64,000 nucleotides of DNA from Polluticaenibacter yanchengensis (GTDB lineage Bacteria; Bacteroidota; Bacteroidia; Chitinophagales; Chitinophagaceae). The stretch covers positions 62,001 through 126,000 of the forward strand of contig JAQGEF010000001.1 in the NCBI GenBank assembly GCA_027854065.1. The letters run 5' to 3'. The notes under the pieces are model-generated. The model saw nothing but the letters and a program-made list of their open reading frames with translations, did not search any database and was not told the DNA's origin. The translations under genes were made by a program, and so were the position numbers. Shown here one piece after another: positions 8,078 to 16,545 of the stretch (within the stretch, counting starts at the first letter, position 1; each line of letters begins with the position of its first letter).

Positions 8078-9617
8078 ACAGGCAGCTTACAAATATCAAC
8101 GGCGTTCGCAGTGGTTACTGCTTTTTTCGGTACTGGTAATAGCTACCTGCGGATTGATTTATGAACTGGTAGCAGGTACACTGGCCAGCTACCTGCTGGG
8201 AGACAGTGTGACCCAATTTAGCCTGATCATCGGCATCTATCTCTTTTCAATGGGTATCGGTTCTTTTTTATCGAAGTACTTTAATAAAAACCTTATTGAA
8301 TGGTTTATCCGCATAGAGATACTGGTAGGCATAATTGGCGGCATTAGTGCACCACTTTTGTTTATTACATTTCCACTGGTACACTCCTTTAATATTATCC
8401 TGTACGGGCTGGTAATACTGGTGGGTACTTTAGTAGGCATAGAGATTCCTTTACTGCTAAAAATATTGAAAGACAAATTGTCGTTCAGCGAACTGGTCAG
8501 CCGGGTATTTACATTCGATTATATCGGTGCCTTACTGGCATCATTAGTGTTCCCGCTTTTGTTTGTACCCAAGCTTGGCTTAATCAGGACAAGCTTGTTT
8601 TTTGGCATTTTAAACATTGGCATCGGCTTACTGTTGTGTTTTTTTTATGAGAAAAAAATCAAACATGCCGGCAGACTTAAAATCATTGCAGCGTTTTTCC
8701 TGTTTGCAGAAGTTATCCTGTTTGCCTTTGGCGATAAACTGCTGGATATAAGTGATGCTATGAATTACGAAGACCAGGTAGTGTATGCCAAAACCACACC
8801 CTACCAGCGGCTGGTAATTACGCGGAATAAAAATGATATCCGCCTTTATATCAATAGCAATTTACAATTCAGTTCCGCAGACGAATACAGGTATCATGAA
8901 GCATTGGTACATCCTGCATTAAGCATACACGCACACCCGAAAAACATCCTCGTATTGGGTGGTGGTGACGGGCTGGCGATAAGAGAAATTGTGAAATATC
9001 CGGAAGTGGAAAAAGTAGACCTCGTGGACCTTGACCCGGAAATGACAAGGCTGTTTAAAAGCCATTCCATGCTGGCACCGCTAAATGAACATTCCTTTTC
9101 CAATCCAAAAGTAAATATCATTAATGCAGATGCTTTCATCTGGCTGCAAAACAACAAGCAGAAATATGATTGCGTCATCATTGACTTTCCTGACCCTTCA
9201 GGCTTTGCTGTTGGTAAACTTTATTCCAATACTTTTTACAAGGAGTTAAAAAAGCATCTGACAACAGAAGCGATATTCGTGGTACAGAGCACTTCTCCCC
9301 TGGTAGCACCTAAAAGTTTCTGGTGTGTTAATAAAACCATCGGATCTGTCGGCTTTCATACACTACCCTATCATAATTTTGTACCCTCATTCGGGGAGTG
9401 GGGCTACATACTAGGCTCATTAAGCCCGTTTCCGGATAGTACTCAAAATATACCTTTCAAGATACCCGGTAAATATATCAGCACTGAAACGTTTGCCATA
9501 ATGCTCGTTTTCTCCCCGGATATGAAAACCAAAGCAGACCTTGAAGTAAACAAACTGAACAACCAGATCCTGGTGAATTATTTTGAAGAAGAATGGAGTA
9601 AATATTTAGATAAGTAA
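8070..9617 (+). CDS. Membrane-fused polyamine aminopropyltransferase (spermidine synthase-like)
   Basis: A 515-residue protein. Residues 1-225 contain about seven transmembrane helices. Residues 235-515 form the soluble spermidine-synthase fold, with the nucleotide motif LGGGDG (296-301), acidic DLDPEM (320-325), DAFIWL (354-359) and catalytic-loop DFPDP (372-376, Asp372 as the proposed base). It would transfer aminopropyl groups from decarboxylated AdoMet, made by the speD product upstream, to an amine acceptor at the membrane. ATG 8070 was chosen because it overlaps the DUF350 stop (8-base overlap); the upstream frame to 8037 lies inside DUF350. Its stop shares one base with the next start. 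No ornithine or arginine decarboxylase is nearby, so the acceptor is unknown. Confidence 0.92.
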   Translation: MDRQAAYKYQRRSQWLLLFSVLVIATCGLIYELVAGTLASYLLGDSVTQFSLIIGIYLFSMGIGSFLSKYFNKNLIEWFIRIEILVGIIGGISAPLLFITFPLVHSFNIILYGLVILVGTLVGIEIPLLLKILKDKLSFSELVSRVFTFDYIGALLASLVFPLLFVPKLGLIRTSLFFGILNIGIGLLLCFFYEKKIKHAGRLKIIAAFFLFAEVILFAFGDKLLDISDAMNYEDQVVYAKTTPYQRLVITRNKNDIRLYINSNLQFSSADEYRYHEALVHPALSIHAHPKNILVLGGGDGLAIREIVKYPEVEKVDLVDLDPEMTRLFKSHSMLAPLNEHSFSNPKVNIINADAFIWLQNNKQKYDCVIIDFPDPSGFAVGKLYSNTFYKELKKHLTTEAIFVVQSTSPLVAPKSFWCVNKTIGSVGFHTLPYHNFVPSFGEWGYILGSLSPFPDSTQNIPFKIPGKYISTETFAIMLVFSPDMKTKADLEVNKLNNQILVNYFEEEWSKYLDK

Positions 9618-11203
9618 TGGATAGAAGGGCATTTATAAAGAAAGGAATGTTAATGGCCGGGCTGGGTGCAGTATATGCTTCCTGCAAGGTGAATGGCAGA
9701 ACCATATCCGGGACCATTGTAGGGCAAAATGCAGGATTAGGGCACCTTATCAGAGATAAAAAGCTATCTCCCGCTACTACTTTCACAGAAAAAGAAGTGG
9801 TCATCATCGGGGCCGGTATCAGCGGCCTGTCAGCTGCCAGAGCACTGGCCAAAGCAAACGTTCAGGATGTATTGATCATAGAAATGGACAATCATAGCGG
9901 CGGAAACAGCAAATGGGGTAAAAACAGTTACTCTGAATATCCTTTCGGCGCTCACTATCTGCCGATTCCCAATAATCACCAGGAAGAACTGGCAGCCTTT
10001 TTACAGAGTTGCAATATTATTACAGGTTATACCAACCATTTACCCGATTATAATGAAGCTTATTTATGCCATGCGCCCGAAGACCGTCTTTATATCAATA
10101 ATTACTGGCAGGAAGGCGTTGTACCCAATTATGGCATTCCTGAAGCAGACAAAGAGACCATTAACCGGTTTCTGAAAGAGATGGAAACTTTCAAATGGCA
10201 GAAAGGCAATGATGATAAGTACTTTTTCGATATTCCTGTCAGCAGCAGTTCTACAGATAGCAGGTACCGGTATTTAGATACAATGACACTTGCTCAATGG
10301 TTAAGCGACAACCATTTCAATAGCATACACCTGGATCACTATCTCAATTATGCCATGAAAGATGATTTTGGAACTGATATTTCACAGATCAGCGCATGGG
10401 TAGGTATTCATTATTTTGCAGCCAGGAAAGGGAAAGCCGGTAATGCAGAACCGGCTGATATTCTGACCTGGCCGGGAGGCAATGGCTTTCTGGCCCGGCA
10501 ATTATTAAGCCAGACCAATGCAGAAATCTCACATTCTTCAATGGCTTATCATATGGAAGAAAAGGAAAATGCCGTCTTTCTAAGTTATTATAACGGAGAA
10601 ACGAATGAAGTAAAAGGCGTAAAAGCCAAATATGTGGTAGCCGCATTACCGGCATTTATTTTCCGGCGTTTAACCGGTAACCATCAACCTTCTGAAATTC
10701 CTTACTCTACATGGATGATTGGCAACTTGGTTGTAAAAAATGACCTCATTGAGCGCAAAGGCGCGTGGATGAGCTGGGATAATGTCATTTATAATACCAA
10801 TAGTTTAGGTTATATCAACAATAACCACCAGTTACTCAATCGCGTTAGCGAACGACTCAATCTTACCTATTACCTGCCATTTACAAATGGTGATCATGCT
10901 ACCAGACAAAAAGTACTGGATACTTCATACGAAGAATGGGTCAAAACCATTATTAATGACTTAAAAATAGTACATCCCAACATAGAAGCATCTATTGAAA
11001 AAGCGGATATCCACTTATGGGGGCATGCAATGGTACAGCCCAAACCAGGCTGGATCTTCGGTGAATACCGCAGGAGTCTGGCCCAAAGCAATAGTAACCG
11101 CATTTTCACGGCACATACTGATTATGCCGGTATCAGCATCTTTGAGGAAGCATTTTACCAGGGATGGGATGCCGCACAAAAAATAATTGCTCATGGAAAA
11201 TAA
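9617..11203 (+). CDS. FAD-dependent amine-oxidase-like protein, exported
   Basis: A 528-residue flavoprotein. The N-terminus reads MDRRAFIKKGMLMAGLGAVYASC: a twin-arginine signal followed by a lipobox-like LGAVYASC with Cys23, suggesting Tat export and lipid anchoring. The FAD Rossmann motif IIGAGISGLSAARAL begins at 63 and is followed by IEMDNHSGGNSKW, the flavin-containing amine oxidase/phytoene desaturase pattern. Near the C-terminus, FTAHTDYAGISIFEEAFYQGWDAA is the usual second FAD-binding motif. It overlaps the synthase gene by one base and the next gene by 11 bases. An external flavin oxidase encoded with a membrane aminopropyltransferase suggests oxidation of a polyamine or polyamine conjugate in the periplasm or on the surface; this is inference. 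Confidence 0.9.
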   Translation: MDRRAFIKKGMLMAGLGAVYASCKVNGRTISGTIVGQNAGLGHLIRDKKLSPATTFTEKEVVIIGAGISGLSAARALAKANVQDVLIIEMDNHSGGNSKWGKNSYSEYPFGAHYLPIPNNHQEELAAFLQSCNIITGYTNHLPDYNEAYLCHAPEDRLYINNYWQEGVVPNYGIPEADKETINRFLKEMETFKWQKGNDDKYFFDIPVSSSSTDSRYRYLDTMTLAQWLSDNHFNSIHLDHYLNYAMKDDFGTDISQISAWVGIHYFAARKGKAGNAEPADILTWPGGNGFLARQLLSQTNAEISHSSMAYHMEEKENAVFLSYYNGETNEVKGVKAKYVVAALPAFIFRRLTGNHQPSEIPYSTWMIGNLVVKNDLIERKGAWMSWDNVIYNTNSLGYINNNHQLLNRVSERLNLTYYLPFTNGDHATRQKVLDTSYEEWVKTIINDLKIVHPNIEASIEKADIHLWGHAMVQPKPGWIFGEYRRSLAQSNSNRIFTAHTDYAGISIFEEAFYQGWDAAQKIIAHGK

Positions 11204-12245
11204 GCAGCCCTGGTTATACAAATCCTGGATGGAATGGCTGTTTATCATTGCACCGCCATTTTTTTGTTTGTTGTTGATCATGGTATTCCCGGCACTATTT
11301 CAGAATAACAATAGCATGCCTGCATACTGGTGGGTCGTACTTATTTTACTGATAGATGTGGGCCATGTTTACAGTACCTTATACCGCACTTACCTCAATC
11401 CCCAGGCATGGCATAAATACAGGCAGCCCATGCAATGGATCCCGGTTCTGTCCCTGCTACTTTTTATTGTCATCCACAGTTTAAGCAGCATCGCATTCTG
11501 GATGGTTCTGGCTTACCTGGCAGTTTTTCATTTTATCCGTCAGCAGTATGGTATTTTCCAGCTTTACAGTCGTAAAGAGCAGCATACAAAAATTACCGGC
11601 ACCATTGATATCATTACCATTTATGCTGCTACCTTATACCCTGTCCTGTATTGGCATTTTTCAGGCAACAGGAATTTCACATGGTTTGTAGAGGGCGATT
11701 TCCTCCTGGTAAATGCACCCAAAATCCTACCTTTTTTCACCGGTATTTACATCACTATCCTGGTCACATATATTGTAAAGGAATTTAAACAAAAAGCCTT
11801 TAACCTGCCTAAAAATATGGTAATGGCCGGCACCGTTTTAAGCTGGTACCTCGGCATTGTTTATTTCAATGGAGATATGGCTTTTACCTTGTTTAATGTA
11901 GTCAGCCACGGCATCCCATACATGGCACTGGTATGGATTTATATTCAGAAAGAAAATACTGATAATAACCCTTATAAAAACAGCAACTTTTACAAATTGC
12001 TTTTCGGGCAATACGGCATCCTCATTTTTGTACTCTCACTGATGCTTTTTGCTTATATAGAAGAAGGCTTCTGGGATGGTATTGTCTGGAAAGAACACGG
12101 CTCTGTTTTCGGAGCATTTCGGCAACTTGACCGGTACATTCAGTCACATTCCTGGATGAACATTCTCATTCCACTACTGGCATTGCCACAGATTACACAC
12201 TATATTATTGATGGGTTTATCTGGCGGAAAAACAGTAAACACTAA
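11193..12245 (+). CDS. Polytopic membrane protein closing the polyamine operon
   Basis: A 350-residue integral membrane protein with roughly eight to nine hydrophobic helices and no recognised catalytic domain. Several conserved-looking polar/aromatic blocks sit between helices: DVGHVYSTLYRTYLNP, FHFIRQQYGIFQLYSRKE, HGIPYMALVWIY and LPQITHYIIDGFIWR. The histidines near helix ends could coordinate metal or haem. ATG 11193 overlaps the oxidase gene by 11 bases; the TTG at 11187 is a less likely start. Its coupling with the flavin oxidase and membrane synthase points to a shared membrane complex, for example electron acceptor, transporter or lipid-modifying subunit. No family name can be given from sequence alone. 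Confidence 0.85.
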   Translation: MENKQPWLYKSWMEWLFIIAPPFFCLLLIMVFPALFQNNNSMPAYWWVVLILLIDVGHVYSTLYRTYLNPQAWHKYRQPMQWIPVLSLLLFIVIHSLSSIAFWMVLAYLAVFHFIRQQYGIFQLYSRKEQHTKITGTIDIITIYAATLYPVLYWHFSGNRNFTWFVEGDFLLVNAPKILPFFTGIYITILVTYIVKEFKQKAFNLPKNMVMAGTVLSWYLGIVYFNGDMAFTLFNVVSHGIPYMALVWIYIQKENTDNNPYKNSNFYKLLFGQYGILIFVLSLMLFAYIEEGFWDGIVWKEHGSVFGAFRQLDRYIQSHSWMNILIPLLALPQITHYIIDGFIWRKNSKH

Positions 12246-12579
12246 ACAGGCGATTCAATATTATCAGCCGGATGACAATCAAATAAATAAGAATAAAACC
12301 TGGTTTATGCCTGAGTGGAAGCCGGAATGCCTGAAAAAATGTCGAATCTATTGATGACAGATTAATAGGTCATTAACGGGTTACATACCGATAGTCAATT
12401 GGTAATCCCTTCAAAAGCTATCCCGGATTATCAATGCAATTGATAATGTAAAATGCACCTGGGTAACCTGAGTTTAGGGTCTCAACAACATAATTTTATT
12501 GATATGATCCGGCATTGAGTAACTATCAGGTAAATCCCACTTCAATGATACAATTATTTTATTATCAGCATCACTAGAC

Positions 12580-12722
12580 GCCAAAAATCAGCGCCAATCA
12601 GCGATTGTATTATTCTGCACCATCACCGCGGAAAATATGCCATCTATATATTGAGTAGTATTGATTCAATAATAAGCACACCTAAAATTTGCTCATAAAC
12701 AAATAATAATAGCCAAAACACG
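12580..12722 (+). repeat. Direct repeat, copy 1 (~140 bp)
   Basis: It starts with CCAAAAATCAGCGCCAATCA and ends with GCTCATAAACAAATAATAAT...AGCCAAAAC. The same order of blocks recurs at 13209-13345 with scattered substitutions. Confidence 0.85.
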
Positions 12723-12962
12723 CTTTAACGCCGCATTTATGTAAATATTCAAGAGATTAAAATATTAATACTAACAAAATTAGTAACCATTTCCAATCCG
12801 GAACAGCGTGTAAGCATAGCAAAAATAGCGACAACTGACAGACTCCACGCTACTTCATTATAACAAGACAGATAATAAGATTTTCCTTTAAACAAGTCTG
12901 AATGTTAAAAAAACAGGCACAATTTAACATTTAAGACCATATTTAAGGTATAGTTCCGGCAT

Positions 12963-13017
12963 AGCTGAAGCGTAGATAAAGCGTAGTTGAGGCGTAGTTA
13001 AAGCGTACATAAAGCGT
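12963..13017 (+). repeat. 11-bp tandem array, five units
   Basis: Five consecutive 11-mers: AGCTGAAGCGT, AGATAAAGCGT, AGTTGAGGCGT, AGTTAAAGCGT, ACATAAAGCGT. The period is close to one helical turn. It lies between the two copies of the longer direct repeat. Confidence 0.9.
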
Positions 13018-13208
13018 AAAACTATAGTAGAAGTTCAATACTGGCATTAATGACCTCCACAGCAGATATTTTATCAGTAGGAAAAAGTCTCGTGATATCT
13101 TATCAATAGCAAGCATTTTTAAGGTTAAAATTTACCCCTCCTCCAATAAGCCCGGTTTCACAGACAAGAAGATTACTAACTAATTTAGCAGACAATTACA
13201 TAAGAACT

Positions 13209-13345
13209 CCAAAAATCAGCATCAATCAGCGATTTTATTATTCAGTGCCGTTGGCGGAAATATTCGATCTGTATATTAAGCGTTATTCATTCGATATTGT
13301 GCACACCTAAAGTTTGCTCATAAACAAATAATACTAGCCAAAACG
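13209..13345 (+). repeat. Direct repeat, copy 2 (~140 bp)
   Basis: Second copy of the 12580-12722 segment. Shared blocks include CCAAAAATCAGC, AATCAGCGATT, GCACACCTAAA, TTTGCTCATAAACAAATAAT and TAGCCAAAAC. Confidence 0.85.
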
Positions 13346-13510
13346 CACATTAAGTACTATTTGCAATGCCCATCTATATAACAGTTTTTCAACTAAAAGC
13401 AACATCATTGAAATAATATGGCAATAAATATTTTTTGAATAAAAACTTATTTTTATCGTTTATCAATAATTATTTATTATTTTTACACTATAATTTAAAA
13501 CTTAAGAATT

Positions 13511-14047
13511 ATGTCTGAAAAAAATAATATCGTATTTAAAGGCTTGCATATTGTTGCATGGGTCATTTTCGTAGGCTTGTGCATAGAAGCCGGTGGTTTG
13601 ATCGTCAATTTTGTATTTAGTATTTACAGACCTGAGTTGATCAGTAACTTGTATCAAAAGCTGGACTTAATGGAAATGTATCATCGTAGCAAATGGGCTT
13701 TCTTTGGAATGTATAGTTTTATCCTCATCGTCGCATGTTTAAAAGCATATTTGTTTTATATAGTTGCCATGCTTATGCACAAAATAGATCTCTCAAAACC
13801 ATTCAACAGCTTCGTTGCGGAGCAGATAACAAAAGTATCCTACTGTACTTTTTCCATAGGTATATTAAGTTATATAGCTCAACAAACAGCCAAAAACTTA
13901 GAACATCATGGTTATGTTATTGACAACCTCAACCAATTTTGGGCAGACAGCCAGGCATTTATCTTAATGGCAGCAGTCATCTACGTTATTGCCACGATTT
14001 TTAAAAAGGGAGTTGAAATTCAAAATGAAAACGATTTAACTGTTTAA
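13511..14047 (+). CDS. DUF2975 family membrane protein
   Basis: A 178-residue protein with four predicted transmembrane helices (about 10-32, 60-88, 108-126 and 147-163), the usual DUF2975 layout. Visible motifs are a basic/aromatic RSKWAFFGMYSF and the loop KIDLSKPFNSFVAEQITKVSYCTFSIGILSY, the most conserved part of the family. The next gene starts 2 bases later and encodes a small Cro/C1-type regulator. DUF2975 plus small HTH is a common two-gene module (B. subtilis YoaS/YozG is an example) thought to be a membrane sensor with its transcription factor. The function in this organism is unknown. Confidence 0.88.
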   Translation: MSEKNNIVFKGLHIVAWVIFVGLCIEAGGLIVNFVFSIYRPELISNLYQKLDLMEMYHRSKWAFFGMYSFILIVACLKAYLFYIVAMLMHKIDLSKPFNSFVAEQITKVSYCTFSIGILSYIAQQTAKNLEHHGYVIDNLNQFWADSQAFILMAAVIYVIATIFKKGVEIQNENDLTV

Positions 14048-14049
14048 CC

Positions 14050-14277
14050 ATGCCGATTATTGTAAACTTGGACGTGATGATGGCAAAACGTAAAATTTCT
14101 CTGAATGAGCTTTCTGAAAGAGTTGATCTGACATTATCCAATCTATCTATCTTAAAGACAGGAAAAGCCAGAGCGATCCGCTTTAGCACTTTAGATGCCA
14201 TTTGTAAAGCCCTGGACTGCCAGCCGGGTGATATCCTGGAATATGTAAGTGATGAAGAAAGTACAAAGAGCCACTAA
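14050..14277 (+). CDS. Small Cro/C1-type (XRE) transcriptional regulator, YozG-like
   Basis: A 75-residue protein that is essentially one helix-turn-helix: MAKRKISLNELSERVDLTLSNLSILKTGKARAIRFSTLDAICKALDCQPGDILEY. The recognition-helix region is TLSNLSILKTG. The CQPGDILEY end is the standard close of this one-domain family. It starts 2 bases after the DUF2975 stop and is surely co-transcribed with it. By analogy to other DUF2975/HTH pairs, the membrane protein probably controls this DNA-binding protein. Confidence 0.93.
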   Translation: MPIIVNLDVMMAKRKISLNELSERVDLTLSNLSILKTGKARAIRFSTLDAICKALDCQPGDILEYVSDEESTKSH

Positions 14278-14336
14278 CAAGCCATCATTAACAATGACTT
14301 TGCAACAACTATACAATAGTAATTTTTGACCAAAAT

Positions 14337-14984
14337 ATGAAACAGATGATCAGGAAATATTCGGTTTTGATATGTATGGTCATGTCAGTAATACTAATAG
14401 TGATCGCTTCCATGGCCTATCCGGGCGGCTCACTGTATGACAAAAATTCTATCGGGTTTGACTGGTCAAAAAATTTCCTGAGCCATTTATTTGCAACAAA
14501 AGCAATAAATGGCTCAGAAAACCCCGGATGGATCTGGGCACTTACCGGAATGGCATTCCATTCGGTTGGTTATGGTATCTTTTTCATCAATATGTCAAAA
14601 AAGATTTCCTCAAAACCATCCTCAGGTATTTTAAAATTTACAGGTGCTGCCAACATCATATTAATTTTCCTGATCGCAACACCCTTACATGACCTGGGAA
14701 CAATTTCAATCATTTTAACATTGATTGGATTATTTATTATTACAGTCTTTATCCTGGTGTCAAAGCTGAGTTTACTCAAATTCTGCTGTATTATTTGCTT
14801 ATTGACTTACTACAGCTTCTTCTTCTTTTTTGGCTTTGGGTATACAGGTTTGTCTGTCATAATGCAGAAAGTATATACTCTCAGTTCAATACTATTAGTT
14901 TTAGGACTGGAATATTTTACGCAATATGAAGACTTTATACCAATTAAACGGGGAAGACAGAAAACAGAAGCAATGAACAGCTAA
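14337..14984 (+). CDS. Small polytopic membrane protein, DUF998-like
   Basis: A 215-residue protein with about six hydrophobic helices and the loop motifs NFLSHLFATKAINGSENPG (after helix 1) and TPLHDLGTIS (between helices 3 and 4). The FLSxL and PLHD positions resemble those of DUF998 membrane proteins, but the match is weak and no function follows from it. It lies 59 bases after the HTH gene on the same strand. It may be a target or extra member of that module. Confidence 0.6.
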   Translation: MKQMIRKYSVLICMVMSVILIVIASMAYPGGSLYDKNSIGFDWSKNFLSHLFATKAINGSENPGWIWALTGMAFHSVGYGIFFINMSKKISSKPSSGILKFTGAANIILIFLIATPLHDLGTISIILTLIGLFIITVFILVSKLSLLKFCCIICLLTYYSFFFFFGFGYTGLSVIMQKVYTLSSILLVLGLEYFTQYEDFIPIKRGRQKTEAMNS

Positions 14985-15599
14985 TACCTGGGTTGATACA
15001 ATTGAGACTCAAGCTTGAAATAATTCTACGAATGTATAAATACCAGATTTATATCCGGCGGTAATTATTCGCCCTGGTAATAAAAATATTAAACTGATTT
15101 TTATTTATAAATCTGGTTTTATTCAGGTACACAGCAAGTCAGCTCAAAGTTCCGGATAATGCAGGCTTCTATTGAAAGCAATGCCACACAACCTGGTTCA
15201 AACGCACATAAATAATTGCCTAACAATGCATTAGGAATTTACCAATTTAAAAAAGTTCAATTTATCCGAACGAAAAAAGGCTTCAAGTCCAATGACTTAA
15301 AGCCTTTTAATTTGAGTCGTCCTGTCGGGACAATTTTCGAACCATTTTCTAGAAGATTTAAGGAAATTAGTCTTCGAAAATGACGATTATTTAGTTTTTT
15401 AAACCTTTATTTTTGAATGATTTTTCATTCATAAAGAAAGGAAATTACAGTAATCTATTCCAATCTCACTAACAATTTCCTTCATTTAGCCTATTTAAGC
15501 ATTTGTCAAATTAAATAGCCATACTATAGTTTTACTTTTTAAGCTCCAAAGTAAGGATATAATATGACATAATTTCTTAGTTTATGCCTTCGATCTATT
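14985..15599. other. Intergenic region at left edge of the restriction island
   Basis: No gene is seen. It holds a terminator-like hairpin (15272-15309) and a short tRNA-3'-end-like segment (15314-15343, minus-strand reading GGTTCGAAAATTGTCCCGAC). Beside that is an imperfect inverted repeat (ATTTTCTAGAAGA at 15340-15352, TCTTCGAAAAT at 15372-15382). These may mark the island edge. Confidence 0.45.
15272..15309 (-). terminator. Terminator-like hairpin at island edge
   Basis: AAAAGGCTTcAAGTC and GACTTaAAGCCTTTT pair around CAAT, with a T-run on the minus-strand 3' side. It faces transcription coming from the right. No gene is immediately upstream on that strand; the segment next to it looks like a tRNA tail. 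Confidence 0.55.
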
Positions 15600-16448
15600 T
15601 TAGATATCAAAAAACTTTAACTGAATACCTTCTGCTGTTTTCCATTCCAAAGGACCGCTTGCTGATCGGGCTAGTGTTGCTGCTGCTGCACGGGATGGTG
15701 AGGTAAAAACATAATCTTTAGTAAGCTGGTAAAAAGCACCTTCAATTTTTAAGGTTCCATCATTCAGCATTTTTTGTCTTTCAAGGCGAATGCCATCAGC
15801 TAAAGAAGGCTGCTCCGGAATTATAAATAAAGAATCTTTATAAACAATAAATCCTTCTGTAGACGGACTTCCCTTGCTGTTGGCTCCGGCTCCGTTTTTA
15901 CAATAGAATATTTGATTTTGCACTTCATTATCTTCAACCGTTTCTTCCAATGCTTCAAATAGCTTATGCCCTAAAGTAGCTGTAAGGACTTTTGCATGGG
16001 ATAGAAATTCTTCCAATTCAGCTTGTTCTGCCTCAGATAATTCAGAACGCGTAGGCGTATTTTGATTGATAGAGTAACGGCCAGCTTTCAGGGCTAATTC
16101 ATGCAAACGGTTTTCCAGATATTTTATACTCGCTTTATTCAGGTATTTGTCTTTACTGCTAAAAAAGATAGCTTCATTCCAAAAATCTTTTTCTGCTATT
16201 TGTTGAAACAAACGATTCGCAATTACTTCAGCTTCGCCAATATAGGCAGCATCTTCATTATTCTCTCCTTTGCCTATGAGAATATAGACACCCGGCTTTT
16301 GAAACTCAGCGCGATTACTGTATTCTCTGATTTTAATGCGCGGTACTTTTACACCTATTCCCGTCCAGTTGCTGAGTTCTGCGGTAGTAAGACCGTTAGT
16401 GGTTCCGTCTACTAAAAATAATCGTATGGTTTTACCAAAAGTGTTCAT
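15600..16448 (-). CDS. GIY-YIG nuclease-like protein with DUF4357 domain
   Basis: A 282-residue protein. The first module carries GVYILIG (GVY 53-55) and YIGEAE (YIG 69-71), the two halves of the GIY-YIG nuclease signature, followed by Arg79 in IANRLFQQI. The C-terminal module (about 220-282) is the DUF4357 type, with SPSRAAAATLARSASGPLEWK. Such proteins are frequently encoded beside type I restriction systems and are presumed to be accessory DNA endonucleases. It follows hsdR by 97 bases on the same strand and is probably the last gene of the island operon. Whether it is catalytically active, and its target, cannot be told from sequence. Confidence 0.88.
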   Translation of the reverse strand: MNTFGKTIRLFLVDGTTNGLTTAELSNWTGIGVKVPRIKIREYSNRAEFQKPGVYILIGKGENNEDAAYIGEAEVIANRLFQQIAEKDFWNEAIFFSSKDKYLNKASIKYLENRLHELALKAGRYSINQNTPTRSELSEAEQAELEEFLSHAKVLTATLGHKLFEALEETVEDNEVQNQIFYCKNGAGANSKGSPSTEGFIVYKDSLFIIPEQPSLADGIRLERQKMLNDGTLKIEGAFYQLTKDYVFTSPSRAAAATLARSASGPLEWKTAEGIQLKFFDI

Positions 16449-16545
16449 AAATGGTTAGCTACTATATATTAATATTAATGCAAAAATAATTCTACCGGAA
16501 AGATAGACAAATCAATACACGACAATCTTTATTTTTGTTCCTTAC

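Larger units (their letters stand above)
12246..13510. other. Gene-poor 1.26-kb region
   Basis: No credible coding frame on either strand. It contains a duplicated ~140-bp segment and an 11-bp tandem array, listed separately, and A+T-rich DNA immediately upstream of the DUF2975 gene. Confidence 0.7.

Noticed and set aside
12246..15600. Possible CRISPR array from repeated units
   Set aside because: The 11-bp array has no spacers of 30-40 bp and the 140-bp pair is only two copies; no cas genes in the window.
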